A program made the position numbers and the translations under genes. This document shows, piece by piece, positions 46,672 through 57,260 of a stretch of 64,000 nucleotides of DNA. This DNA comes from an uncultured Erythrobacter sp. (GTDB lineage: Bacteria > Pseudomonadota > Alphaproteobacteria > Sphingomonadales > Sphingomonadaceae): positions 682,001 through 746,000 of the forward strand of contig NZ_CANMZM010000001.1 of the NCBI RefSeq assembly GCF_947502395.1. The letters run 5' to 3'. Position 1 is the first letter of the stretch. The number at the start of each line of letters is the position of its first letter. Below the pieces are notes generated by a model. The model saw only the letters and a list, made by a program, of their open reading frames with translations, was not told the DNA's origin and ran no database searches.

Positions 46672-48666
46672 CTATAGCCCCACCATCTCGTAGAATTTCT
46701 CGACGAGCTCCTCTGCAACCGCGAGCAACTTCTGTCCCTCAGGCGAAGATCGGATCGAAGCAATGGAGCCCAAGACTGTGAGCGTCTTGATAGCAAATCC
46801 CCCGACATATCGGAGGAAACGTTTGCGCGCTGTGTCCGGCCTATCCTCAGCATCCAGCGCACCCGCTTCAAACACAAAGTCGCGCCCTTGCCTGATCAGG
46901 TTTTGGGCCTGACGGTCATACTCTTGAGTGCTTTCGTCTTGCGCATAAGCCGTCTCTCTTAGGTCCTTGAGGCTATCAATAAACTCGTCAATCGCTTCCG
47001 ACGTAGCATGGGTGAGCGGGACATGGGAAAGCTCGCGCTCACGATAAGGAGCCTGCTTGCGCGCATCGAGGCACTTCTTGTGAGCGGCGATAAACTGCTC
47101 GATCGCCTTCTTCTCCTCGCGAAGTTCGGCCCCAGACATGGACAGTGAGCCTTCGGCCAGAACCGCGACATAGCGATCAAGCCCATCCCAGCTTGGCTGA
47201 TCGCCGCCCTCATCCAGGTAAAACAGATAGAGCTCCAATGCCCCCTGCATCATGACGCTCATGTTTCGCTGAGAATGCTTCACCAGCGCCAACATCATGC
47301 GCAAGCTGGCCATCGCGTTCGCGAGCTGTGCCGGGATCTCAGGAGTATTGCGTTCAACCGCCGGTGAGCTGTGGAGTTTGTCGCCCTTGGTTTTCTCCAC
47401 ACCGGGGTCGAGGATGGTGGTGGTCGTCTTCGCAACATTCGCTCTGGTGAGATTGAGTGGCTCCCAATCCACCCATTTTCGGATGACTTCGGGCCAATCA
47501 TCCCGCGGGGTTCCGGCAAGTCTTTCATAGACAAACTGATCCATAAGCGGCGTGAGATCCGCTCCATCCAGCTTGAACCCGACGATGCGGCGTTCAGCGC
47601 CAGATGGATCGATTTTGAAGTAGTGGTTCCATTCTGCCTTGCAAAAGTCAGAAGCAACGTAGCTGCGCGAATACACCGGGATCAGCCGATCAGCGCGTTC
47701 CATCGCTTCGTTCATCATGTTGACGAAATTGCTCTGCGGAAAATCGCGATACTGAACGAGGTAGCTCTTGCCGAGATCATCAAGCACAGCAGCAATATCG
47801 CGCGCGGCGGCTTCGTCTTCGCCAGCATAGCTGATGAAAAAATCGACCCGGGTGTCAGAGGAGTCTTTGGGTTTACGAAGGGTATCGACGAACGCCTTGA
47901 TTTCCGCATTCACTTCGGCGGGTTCGCGAGACCACCATTCGTCGTCTTGCTCGACGATCCAGCGGTAGAATGCTTCGTCAGCAGCATCATCGAAATCAGC
48001 AAAAGCGTGGGACAGACCTTCAAGGCGACCGTAGTACCACTCACGCCAGATTTCGAAGCCTTCGTTCGAGCTAGAAAGCCAACGACGTGCAGCGTCCCAC
48101 AAATCATTCCACCATGCCGGACAATCAGCCCATAAATGAGCCTCTGCCAATTCATCGGTTGAAGTACCCAAGTCCAGCGCCTTACAATCCGCTTCGGCCG
48201 TATGCCAAGAGGCTGGATCTAACCCTGAAGCAGCAGCAACAGCATGAGCAGACGCTTGCACCACACTCGTCCCGGATGTTATTCCGGCACTCCCTGCGGA
48301 AGCGATTTTGTTCGAAAGATCATAGTTATGTGAGCTGGAGGGGAAAAAGGCGTACACAGCGTACGCAGCAGCGAAAGAGGCTTGAGCAGCAGCGTTGCCG
48401 CCAAAGAGGACACCCAGACTAGCTGAGTAAGCAGCTCCCGCGATTTCCTTGTTGGGTCCAAATTTAGCAGCGGCAGAGGTCGTTGCTAGTGCCCGCAGGA
48501 TAGCAAGGACCTTCTTCTTATAATCCGCCCTATCGTGGTTATCGTCAGCAAAAAACAAAGGGAAAATACGAAGACTTGCTCGCTCAGCAATCGCCAAAGA
48601 CCATTCTCTCGGCCTAGTTTCCAACCAGTCCTCTACGTCGGCTTGTGATGCAAGTTTGACTGCCAT
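46672..48666 (-). CDS. TIR-domain protein with unique flanking helical domains, putative defence effector
   Basis: Protein of 664 residues in three parts. Residues 1-265 are helical, Ala-rich and Trp-rich, with no recognised family. Residues 273-395 are a TIR domain: DFFISYAGEDEAAARDIAAVLDDLG, then QYRDF, IPVYSRSYVASDFCKAEWNHYF with Glu345 at the position of the NADase catalytic Glu, and VGFKLDG. Residues 445-664 form another helical region. Bacterial TIR proteins often consume NAD+ or make cyclic ADP-ribose signals on phage infection, and an N-terminal or C-terminal sensor usually controls them. Function here is inference. The C-terminus has a hydrophobic stretch (GGFAIKTLTVLGSIASI). Confidence 0.85.
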   Translation of the reverse strand: MAVKLASQADVEDWLETRPREWSLAIAERASLRIFPLFFADDNHDRADYKKKVLAILRALATTSAAAKFGPNKEIAGAAYSASLGVLFGGNAAAQASFAAAYAVYAFFPSSSHNYDLSNKIASAGSAGITSGTSVVQASAHAVAAASGLDPASWHTAEADCKALDLGTSTDELAEAHLWADCPAWWNDLWDAARRWLSSSNEGFEIWREWYYGRLEGLSHAFADFDDAADEAFYRWIVEQDDEWWSREPAEVNAEIKAFVDTLRKPKDSSDTRVDFFISYAGEDEAAARDIAAVLDDLGKSYLVQYRDFPQSNFVNMMNEAMERADRLIPVYSRSYVASDFCKAEWNHYFKIDPSGAERRIVGFKLDGADLTPLMDQFVYERLAGTPRDDWPEVIRKWVDWEPLNLTRANVAKTTTTILDPGVEKTKGDKLHSSPAVERNTPEIPAQLANAMASLRMMLALVKHSQRNMSVMMQGALELYLFYLDEGGDQPSWDGLDRYVAVLAEGSLSMSGAELREEKKAIEQFIAAHKKCLDARKQAPYRERELSHVPLTHATSEAIDEFIDSLKDLRETAYAQDESTQEYDRQAQNLIRQGRDFVFEAGALDAEDRPDTARKRFLRYVGGFAIKTLTVLGSIASIRSSPEGQKLLAVAEELVEKFYEMVGL

Positions 48667-49419
48667 GGCGTTCCTATCGTCAGCGTGTCAGTTGATGGCA
48701 AGTCCATAAATTGAGCGTGATTCCATCTGTGTTACGCACCGCACTGTGATGTGGCTGCCCTAGCCCGGCTTTGCCCACATAGCGCTTTTGAATAGCTTCA
48801 TACCCTGAGCTCTTTTAGAGGCTCGACTCAACTCTCCAAAACCCTCTCTAACACCCAATTACAGCCCTTTAACTGGCCTATCGGGGCCCTGCGTGGCACC
48901 TAATCCTCACTATAGTTAACACGGCAAAAATCACTTAAAGCACTGAAAAAAAATTGTTTTTCTACCTTTAGAGGGCCTACAGAAAATATGAAGTGTCGGC
49001 TTTATACAAAATGGTGAATGTAAAGGGCCTCTTTAGCACTCTCTTGCCAGGCGCCCTTCGGGTCGCAACGTCGAGGCGCAGAGCAGATAAAGGTTATTGA
49101 GATGCGGCGCTCCTAACCCGCCGCTCCGGGCTGGTGTGTCATCGCTCGTAAGAAGGTTCGTCGCTGCACCCGGCGCCCTTATCTTACCTTCAAAGCGTGA
49201 TTCACCGGCCCGGCATTTTCCACATCCCTCAAACCACTCCGGCTGCTTAGTACCGGCATTCTCTATATGCTCTGCGCCTCGCCCCCCAATCACTTCGCGA
49301 CTGCTATCCGTCGACCCACTTCACCGTTAAGGGTCTTCCCCAAGATGTGCGCATTCGGGACACAGCCCCGCTAGCCGCTCGTCATCCAACCCTTGTCCCG
49401 ATACGCGCAGACGCGCGCC
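48667..49419. other. Gene-free stretch between the TIR gene and the SleB-type hydrolase gene
   Basis: About 750 bases with no credible ORF. It must hold the leftward promoter of the TIR gene and the rightward promoter of the hydrolase gene. The part from about 48900 to 49020 is clearly AT-rich. An imperfect hairpin (TGCGC and TCGGGACA at 49348-49362 against TGTCCCGA and GCGCA at 49394-49409) sits just before the hydrolase start. Nothing else is recognised. Confidence 0.5.
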
Positions 49420-50724
49420 ATGACACGCAATCGCTTCTCTTTCGGCCACAGGCCCCTTTTCAAGTCACCCCCTAAGGTGATCTATCTTGGCGACGCTAGC
49501 GCTGGGGCCAAGCTCCGCGATAGGACGCAAACGACAGAGACGGTCAATGCGACCAGCACACAGCCGAGCGTTAAGGGCTGGTCGCTCAAGCGCCGCATAG
49601 CTGCACTTTTGGCAGTCATAGCCGTGCCAGCGATGGCTGCGCCTTCTGATTTTGGGCAATTGCCGGGCGGTGCGCCGACCGAGGCGGAAATGGTGCGCGA
49701 ACGGCTCAAAGCTGAGCTTGAGCGCAACCCCGCTATGCCGTTTGAGCGTCCAGGGATGAGTTTTCCCGGTTCCGCATTCTTCTTCCTCGCTGAGCCGCCT
49801 TCAAATGCTCTGATCGCGCTGCCCACCGCAGATGCTCTTACGCCAGGAATTGGCGAGGCAGGACGCGAAGTGGGTGCTCTGATCGATGCAGGGCCCGGCG
49901 CGAGCCCCTTCTTCAGCATGGCGGGAACCAGTCATTCGCGCGCACAAAGCTGTTTGGCTCAGGCCATTTGGTACGAGGCGGCCAGCGAAAGCGAAGCGGG
50001 GCAACGCGCGGTTGCGCAGGTGGTTTTGAACCGGGTCGCCCACGCCAATTGGCCAAACAGCGTGTGCGGCGTTGTCTATCAGGGATCGAACCGCAGCACC
50101 GGGTGTCAGTTCACCTTCACGTGCGACGGCAGCCTAAGACGCACTGCAAGCGGTGGCACATGGCAAAAAGCGCAAAATCTTGCGAGTGAGGCGCTCGCTG
50201 GCAGTGTGTATGAGCCGATTGGCCATGCCACGCATTATCACACGCTCTGGGTGAACCCATACTGGGCCTCGAGCCTCGATCATGTCGGCACGATTGGCGC
50301 GCATCGATTCTATCGCAATCGCGGCGCAGGCGGACGAAAGGATGCGTTCACGCAAAGCTATGCCGGGGTAGAACCCGGCGTGCGCGAGCGTGTATTAGCA
50401 GCTCCACTATTCGAGACTCAGATCGACACGGCCAGCACCCCCAACGCGCAAGGCGCCATTGCAGGATTGCCACCGACCACAAATCGTGATGCGATTGGGC
50501 CGATGACTCCCGGACAAGCTGGGACTCCCTCTGCATCTCTCACTGGACCCGGTTCAGTCCTTGTCGATCAGAGCACAATCGGTGCCGGGCAAGTCCGCGA
50601 AGATTATGCGCGGGCAGGCCAATGGAAAAGCGATGCCGCTCGCGAGGCTCTGCAAGAAGACGAGCAGCGCCGCGCAAAAGACGTTTCTGAGCAGTCGGTC
50701 GAGCAAGGCAGCGAACCGCGCTGA
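49420..50724 (+). CDS. Cell wall hydrolase, SleB/Hydrolase_2 family
   Basis: Protein of about 434 residues from the ATG at 49420; a TTG nine codons earlier lies inside a hairpin. An N-terminal basic region and a hydrophobic segment (RRIAALLAVIAVPAMAA) suggest a type II anchor or late signal. The catalytic domain has SCLAQAIWYEAASESEAGQRAVAQVVLNRV with the active-site Glu, then CGVVYQGS and GCQFTFTCDG, matching SleB-like lytic enzymes (Hydrolase_2). It probably cuts peptidoglycan in the periplasm. The C-terminal part is low-complexity, with an acidic, Gln/Glu-rich end. Confidence 0.85.
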   Translation: MTRNRFSFGHRPLFKSPPKVIYLGDASAGAKLRDRTQTTETVNATSTQPSVKGWSLKRRIAALLAVIAVPAMAAPSDFGQLPGGAPTEAEMVRERLKAELERNPAMPFERPGMSFPGSAFFFLAEPPSNALIALPTADALTPGIGEAGREVGALIDAGPGASPFFSMAGTSHSRAQSCLAQAIWYEAASESEAGQRAVAQVVLNRVAHANWPNSVCGVVYQGSNRSTGCQFTFTCDGSLRRTASGGTWQKAQNLASEALAGSVYEPIGHATHYHTLWVNPYWASSLDHVGTIGAHRFYRNRGAGGRKDAFTQSYAGVEPGVRERVLAAPLFETQIDTASTPNAQGAIAGLPPTTNRDAIGPMTPGQAGTPSASLTGPGSVLVDQSTIGAGQVREDYARAGQWKSDAAREALQEDEQRRAKDVSEQSVEQGSEPR

Positions 50725-50919
50725 CCCGTTCGCGCGCAATCATGTCGAGTGCGGGCCTCAAGGTTAATGCTCTCTCAACCTTAGCTCCAAACTAAGCCTT
50801 AGGTGCATTGCCACTAATGGGATCGGAATAAACAGTCCCCCACCCTATCCGGTTCGCGCAGCCCACGTGGCATTGCGGGATCTGCGACGGGGCAAGACGA
50901 GATTGGACAAAGTCGCTCT

Positions 50920-51252
50920 ATGTCAATCCATTTTGCCGCTGCAAAACCCTCAAACCTCACGTCGGTTTGCTCACTTGGTGCCAAAAGACTTCTCTCACGA
51001 GCGAGAGCCCAGGTCGCCAATGATAATGCGGACTTCACCGAGCGTTCTCAGCAGAATGAGCAAGTTCTGCGCGCGGCGCTTCGCCACTTTGCAACTCACG
51101 GACTTGGCGCAGCCCAAGTGGCCAGAGCCCAGGCTGAGAAGGCATTCTTTGACGGCGACCGACCAACCTATGACTGGTGGGTTGACATCACCCGGACGCT
51201 GGATCGGCGTTTGGCTGCAAGTGTTTCGGGCCAGAATAGCCAGGCATTATAG
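50920..51252 (+). CDS. Conserved hypothetical small protein
   Basis: Protein of 110 residues without a signal peptide. A Ser/Arg-rich N-terminus precedes a helical part (NEQVLRAALRHFATHGLGAAQVARAQAEKAFFDGDRPTYDWWVDITRTLDRRLA). I recall similar short proteins from other sphingomonads, but none with a known role. An overlapping frame (50867-51259) is open too but has less natural composition. It is probably monocistronic. Confidence 0.6.
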   Translation: MSIHFAAAKPSNLTSVCSLGAKRLLSRARAQVANDNADFTERSQQNEQVLRAALRHFATHGLGAAQVARAQAEKAFFDGDRPTYDWWVDITRTLDRRLAASVSGQNSQAL

Positions 51253-51368
51253 CAATTAATGCATTGATTTTAATGAATTTTAAATCCCGTGATTGCAAAT
51301 GGGATATATAGTTTACAAATGGTTAATGCCGGTTGACAATTTCTTAACCCTGTCCCAGCATCTGGGGT

Positions 51369-52295
51369 ATGGCTCAGAGTGTAAAAGCGGAGAAGTTGGG
51401 CGCTCGCGAGGCGCTACGAGACGTAGGTTCGTCATCTTTCCTGTTGCGCGATGCCGGCGGGGACGAAGGCGGAACCTTGGGGCCGGATACGATTGCCCGG
51501 CAAACCAGCGAGGGCGTCGAACTCCTTCCGATAATTCATCCTGACCGCCGCCGCCCCAAATTCGACTTCCCCAAAGCGTGGAAGCATCTGAAGATACTTG
51601 TGAAAGATAAGGACAGAACCGACGAGCTGTTTGGCGTGCTTGATGCATTGCCGTGGCGCGGCGTCGGGGAACAAGCGGCTGCGTTTCTCGCCACTGATCG
51701 GGGCCGAGATATCTATCAGTCAGAGCCTTATCTGCCAGACATTCTCGACGATCATGCCACTTTGAGGCAGATGCCGAGAGGCAGCTTCGCAGATGTCTAT
51801 TGCAATTTCATGGAAACCGAAGGGCTGACGGCTGCTGGTCTTATCGAAGAGGCCAATGTCTACAGAAAAGATCTCGTGAAGCTTGAAGATGGCGTGGAGT
51901 GGTACAACAACCGTCTGCGCGACACTCATGATATCCTTCACGTGCTGACTGGCTACGGACGCGACACTCTAGGTGAACAGTGTCTCCTGGCATTTCTGTT
52001 CGATCAACGCCCAAGCCCAGGACACTTGTTCCTTGGTTGGCTAGGCACGCTGCTAATGATGGCGAAGCTTAAGACGAAAGCCCCGGTGCTTCGTGCGTTT
52101 CTACAAGCGCGACGCGACGGACGTTTGACTCAGCGTATCGTGGAACATTCCATTCGCGAATTGCTGCCACTCCCGATCGAAGACGTGCGGCGCAAACTAA
52201 GCATCCCAGAACCCAAGATTTATCTGCAAGCACTTGAAACCTGGCGTTCCGAAGGGATCGACCCACATGCGCTTCTTGGAAAACAAGGCGCTTAG
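51369..52295 (+). CDS. Ubiquinone biosynthesis protein COQ4 family
   Basis: Protein of 308 residues. The Coq4 hallmark HDxxHx11E is complete: HDILHVLTGYGRDTLGE. RLRDTHD before it and FLGWLGTLLMMAKLK after it are also typical. Eukaryotic COQ4 organises the coenzyme Q complex and, in recent work, takes part in C1 decarboxylation and hydroxylation of the ring; a similar role in alphaproteobacteria is likely. The metal-binding His and Glu residues are intact. The N-terminal 60 residues are not conserved and may be variable. No other ubi gene is adjacent. Confidence 0.87.
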   Translation: MAQSVKAEKLGAREALRDVGSSSFLLRDAGGDEGGTLGPDTIARQTSEGVELLPIIHPDRRRPKFDFPKAWKHLKILVKDKDRTDELFGVLDALPWRGVGEQAAAFLATDRGRDIYQSEPYLPDILDDHATLRQMPRGSFADVYCNFMETEGLTAAGLIEEANVYRKDLVKLEDGVEWYNNRLRDTHDILHVLTGYGRDTLGEQCLLAFLFDQRPSPGHLFLGWLGTLLMMAKLKTKAPVLRAFLQARRDGRLTQRIVEHSIRELLPLPIEDVRRKLSIPEPKIYLQALETWRSEGIDPHALLGKQGA

Positions 52296-52489
52296 GCATG
52301 GGCTTTTTGGCCGCACTTCCTAGTAATGGCTTTCTTCAATCGCTGAAAACTCGCTTAGAAGTGTACCTACGCCGCGACGCTGAGGTGTCGCGTTAACCCT
52401 TCTGTGATTTCTTTTCCTTATGGCACCGTGTTGGTAGCAGCAGGACAAAGTTCATTTTTAAGCCGAGACATCTTCTGCCGGGCCGTAGT

Positions 52490-54397
52490 ATGGAGGACGC
52501 GGTTGACCAAAGGGTTCGCCGAACCCTAGTCCACACATTGTACTCCAGTCCGGCGAGCCTTGTGACTGGCGCGGTTGCAACCGTCGGCGCGGCAAGCGTG
52601 GCGGCGTGGATTGCGGATTTGTCCGGGCTGTGGATCGCTGCCGCAGTGCTCGCAATCATCGCGACGATAAGAGTTGTTGCTGCACTGAGACTTTCGGCTG
52701 ACTCTGATGGCAATTCGACTGCCATGCTCGAGTTGGCGTATGAAATCGGTGCCTTCAGTTTTGCTCTGGCACTTGGCACGATGGCTGCCTACACAATCCT
52801 CATCGACAGCTCTTCGCAGGTCCAGGTTCTGATGGTCGCCAATGCGCTCGGATACGGTATCGGCGTTTCAGCGCGTAACGCCGGACGGCCTACCATTGCG
52901 ATCGGTCAACTGGCGTTTTCTTGCCTGCCAATTGCCCTCGTTAGTTTCCTGACAATGAAAGTTGGGCTCGTCGCGCTGAGCATCACGATCCTATTGTTGA
53001 TCCCTGCGCAATCGATGATCACGCGCAAGATTTTCAGTGTGCTTCGAGACTCAATCGCGTCGGCCAACGCCAATGCTGATCTCGCTGACGAGATGCAAAC
53101 CCTTGCTCGCACCGACGTTGTCACGGGACTCGCCAACCGCGCTGGTCTCAACCATGCCGTGTCAGAAGAGTTGGCCTCGGCGGAGGAGGATGCCCGCCTT
53201 GCTCTGATCTGGATCGACCTTGATCGCTTTAAGGAAGTGAATGACCTTTTGGGCCACCCAGTTGGTGACAAGGTTCTCAAGGGTGTGGCCGAACGATTGG
53301 TTGAGGTATCTCCTGATGGCAGCACTGTCGCGCGCTTCGGCGGCGACGAATTTATCGTGTTTTGCCCGGTCGATGATGTCAAACACGCAGAGCTGATCGC
53401 CAGCGAGATCCACTGCGAGATCATGTGCCCAATGCGCGTCGATGGAGAGCTCCTGGAGATACGCGCGTCTCTGGGTGTCGCGCTTATTCCTGATAGCGCC
53501 ATTGACGCTGATCAGCTTATGCAGCGCGCTGATCTGGCGCTTTATCACGCCAAAGTTGGCGGGCGTTCACAAACGTGCTTCTACGATCCCTCGATGAGCC
53601 GCGACCTTGTTCGTCGGCGTGAGATTGAAGCGGAGCTCCGCACCGCGATCCAGCGCGACGAGCTTTCAATATTCTTCCAACCCATCGTCGATCTCGAGAC
53701 CAGTCGGATCAAGACTTTTGAGGCGCTGGTACGCTGGTTCCATCCGGAAAAAGGTGAGCTTCGGCCAAACGAATTTATACCAGTCGCAGAAGAAACGGGC
53801 GTTATCGTGACACTCGGCAATTGGATCACGGTGCAAGCGGCACGGATCGCGGCGACGTGGCCTGACGATGTCACTGTTGCGGTAAACCTTTCACCGTTGC
53901 AGATCCGTGCGCCGGGGGCCGCGCTTGGTATCAAGAACGCGCTGCGCGAGGCCGGCCTTCCACCGCATCGGCTTGAGTTGGAGGTGACTGAGAGCCTCTT
54001 TATCGAAGACAATCACTCAACTTCCGCCTTCATCGAAGAGCTGTCTGAGCTTGGCGTGCGATTTGCGCTCGATGATTTTGGCACGGGCTATTCTTCGCTC
54101 GGATACATTAACAAATTTCCCTTCTCAAAGATCAAGGTCGACCGCAGCTTTGTTTCCGGTGCCGAGGTTGGCAAGAAGAGCGAGGCGATCATCCAGGCGG
54201 TTGCCAAAATGGGCACCACACTGGGTATGGACATTGTCGCAGAAGGGCTTGAGACTGCCGAGCAAGTCACTGCCGTGCGCAATGCCGGGTGCAATCTGGG
54301 CCAGGGCTATCACTTCAGCCGTGCCGTGCCCGACTATTTGGCAGCCATGCTGATTGCGCAAGAGCGCGACAACACTCCTCGCCGCGCCTCGGCCTAA
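52490..54397 (+). CDS. GGDEF-EAL cyclic di-GMP signalling protein
   Basis: Membrane protein of 635 residues. An N-terminal region (about 20-180) holds five to six hydrophobic segments. The diguanylate cyclase domain has RTDVVTGLANR and an intact GGDEF at 284-288. The inhibitory RxxD site five residues before GGDEF is absent (PDGS at 275-278). The phosphodiesterase domain has EAL at 411-413, NLSPLQIR, LEVTES, DDFGTGYSSLGY and KVDRSF, so the metal ligands appear present. Both activities may work, or one may regulate the other. Confidence 0.93.
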   Translation: MEDAVDQRVRRTLVHTLYSSPASLVTGAVATVGAASVAAWIADLSGLWIAAAVLAIIATIRVVAALRLSADSDGNSTAMLELAYEIGAFSFALALGTMAAYTILIDSSSQVQVLMVANALGYGIGVSARNAGRPTIAIGQLAFSCLPIALVSFLTMKVGLVALSITILLLIPAQSMITRKIFSVLRDSIASANANADLADEMQTLARTDVVTGLANRAGLNHAVSEELASAEEDARLALIWIDLDRFKEVNDLLGHPVGDKVLKGVAERLVEVSPDGSTVARFGGDEFIVFCPVDDVKHAELIASEIHCEIMCPMRVDGELLEIRASLGVALIPDSAIDADQLMQRADLALYHAKVGGRSQTCFYDPSMSRDLVRRREIEAELRTAIQRDELSIFFQPIVDLETSRIKTFEALVRWFHPEKGELRPNEFIPVAEETGVIVTLGNWITVQAARIAATWPDDVTVAVNLSPLQIRAPGAALGIKNALREAGLPPHRLELEVTESLFIEDNHSTSAFIEELSELGVRFALDDFGTGYSSLGYINKFPFSKIKVDRSFVSGAEVGKKSEAIIQAVAKMGTTLGMDIVAEGLETAEQVTAVRNAGCNLGQGYHFSRAVPDYLAAMLIAQERDNTPRRASA

Positions 54398-54542
54398 CCT
54401 CTCAACTGTCAAATCAGATTGACGCTGGGTAAACCTTACCCTTAGTCTACTTATTGCACTTGCAAACTATTTGCAAAGATAGTTGCCAGTTGGGCGTCTT
54501 TCGCGGTTGCATTCGGTTAATGCGAGGCTTAGGCCGCTGTGA

Positions 54543-55873
<1,331 letters not shown>

Positions 55874-55884
55874 CGAAGACACCC

Positions 55885-55953
55885 GTCACCCCGGCGAAGG
55901 CGGGGGTCCAGTTGCGAGCTTAGGACTGGGTTCCGGCCTTCGCCGGAATGACG
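55885..55953. repeat. Inverted pair of REP-like palindromes (family 1) before GIY-YIG gene 1
   Basis: First element 55885-55911: edge GTC, stem ACCCCGG/CGGGGGT (one mismatch) around CGAAGG, edge CCAG. Second element 55926-55953 in opposite orientation: edge CTGG, stem TTCCGGC/GCCGGAA around CTTC, edge TGACG. The ATG of the nuclease gene at 55948 lies inside the second element. Confidence 0.85.
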
Positions 55954-56253
55954 ATTGAGATGGAAAGAGGCGGCTTTGTCTACATCATGGCAAGCCGCAG
56001 GAATGGGACGATTTACATTGGTGTAACCAGCGACTTACCAAAACGCGCTTGGGAACACCGCGAAGGAAAGGTTGAAGGCTTCACGAAGAAATATGGCTGT
56101 AAGATGCTTGTCTGGTTTGAACAACACGACACCATTGAAGCGGCAATCACTCGCGAGAAGCAAATGAAGGAATGGAAGCGCGCTTGGAAGTTGCGCGTGA
56201 TTGAAGAGAAGAACCCCAATTGGGACGATTTGTTCGAATTGGTTTGTAGTTGA
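55948..56253 (+). CDS. GIY-YIG nuclease family protein 1, flanked by REP-like palindromes
   Basis: Protein of 101 residues, a stand-alone GIY-YIG domain (YhbQ/URI type). The motif reads FVYIM then IYIGVTSDL, so the first triplet is FVY. The usual catalytic and fold residues follow: Arg in LPKRAWEHREG, Glu in AITREKQMKEWKRAWK, and Asn in EEKNPNWDDL. The family cuts DNA or RNA with one metal ion. The start ATG at 55948 is within a palindrome; ATG 55960 would begin MERGGFVYIM and is equally plausible. The gene sits between mdh and sucD with family 1 repeats on both sides. Confidence 0.88.
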   Translation: MTIEMERGGFVYIMASRRNGTIYIGVTSDLPKRAWEHREGKVEGFTKKYGCKMLVWFEQHDTIEAAITREKQMKEWKRAWKLRVIEEKNPNWDDLFELVCS

Positions 56254-56262
56254 ATTGGTTCC

Positions 56263-56343
56263 GTCACCCCGGCGCAGGCCGGGGTCCAGTATGGCAAGGA
56301 CGGTGCCCTGTTTCACTGGATACCGGCCTTCGCCGGTATGACG
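56263..56343. repeat. Inverted pair of REP-like palindromes (family 1) after GIY-YIG gene 1
   Basis: First element 56263-56289: stem ACCCCGGC/GCCGGGGT around GCAG, edge CCAG. Second element 56316-56343, reversed: edge CTGG, perfect stem ATACCGGC/GCCGGTAT around CTTC, edge GACG. It begins ten bases after the nuclease stop and ends 14 bases before the sucD ATG. Confidence 0.85.
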
Positions 56344-56357
56344 TATGAGGATAGCGA

Positions 56358-57248
56358 ATGAGCATTCTGATTAACAAAGACACCAAGGTCATCACCCAAG
56401 GGATGACCGGCAACACCGGCACCTTCCACACCCAGCAGGCGCTCGATTACGGCACCCAAATGGTTGCAGGTGTTACTCCCGGTAAAGGGGGCTCGACACA
56501 TATCGGCGTGCCGCAGTTTAACACCGTGCGCGAAGCGAAAGCTGCGACCGGTGCGACTGCTTCTTGCATCTACGTCCCCCCTCCCTTTGCAGCCGACGCG
56601 ATTTGCGAGGCGATTGAGGCGGAAGTTGAGCTGATCATCTGCATCACTGAAGGCATTCCTGTGCTCGACATGGTGCGCGCCAAGGCTGCTCTCACCGGCT
56701 CCAAATCGCGCCTCATCGGCCCGAACTGCCCTGGCGTTCTGACCCCTGATGAGTGCAAGATCGGCATTATGCCGGGCTCCATCTTTAAGAAGGGCAGCGT
56801 TGGCGTGGTCTCACGCTCTGGCACGCTAACCTATGAAGCCGTGCACCAGACAACGGCCGTGGGCCTTGGCCAGACGACGGCTGTTGGTATTGGCGGTGAC
56901 CCTGTAAACGGCACCAACTTTATTGATGTGCTCGACCTTTACCTCGATGACCCTGAAACCAAGTCGATGATCATGATCGGCGAAATTGGCGGGTCTGCCG
57001 AAGAAGAAGCCGCTGAATTCTTGAAGCAAGAAGCGGCCAAGGGTCGTTCCAAGCCCACCGTTGGCTTTATCGCAGGCCGCACAGCGCCTCCGGGCCGCCG
57101 CATGGGTCACGCTGGCGCGATTGTGTCCGGCGGCAAAGGCGGTGCGGACGACAAGATCGCAGCCATGGAAGATGCGGGCATCCGCGTCAGCCCATCACCA
57201 TCAGAGCTGGGCACGACGCTCGACGCCATGCTCAAGGAAATGGCCTGA
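56358..57248 (+). CDS. sucD: Succinyl-CoA ligase, alpha subunit
   Basis: Subunit of 296 residues that binds CoA and carries the phosphohistidine intermediate, making ATP or GTP from succinyl-CoA. His251 in [14 protein letters not shown] is the phosphorylated residue. [13 protein letters not shown], the CoA-binding [13 protein letters not shown] and [12 protein letters not shown] are all typical. The beta-subunit gene sucC, which in many alphaproteobacteria lies immediately upstream, is not next to it; the GIY-YIG gene occupies that position. sucC must be elsewhere in the genome. Confidence 0.97.
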   Translation: MSILINKDTKVITQGMTGNTGTFHTQQALDYGTQMVAGVTPGKGGSTHIGVPQFNTVREAKAATGATASCIYVPPPFAADAICEAIEAEVELIICITEGIPVLDMVRAKAALTGSKSRLIGPNCPGVLTPDECKIGIMPGSIFKKGSVGVVSRSGTLTYEAVHQTTAVGLGQTTAVGIGGDPVNGTNFIDVLDLYLDDPETKSMIMIGEIGGSAEEEAAEFLKQEAAKGRSKPTVGFIAGRTAPPGRRMGHAGAIVSGGKGGADDKIAAMEDAGIRVSPSPSELGTTLDAMLKEMA

Positions 57249-57260
57249 TCGATCTGGTGT

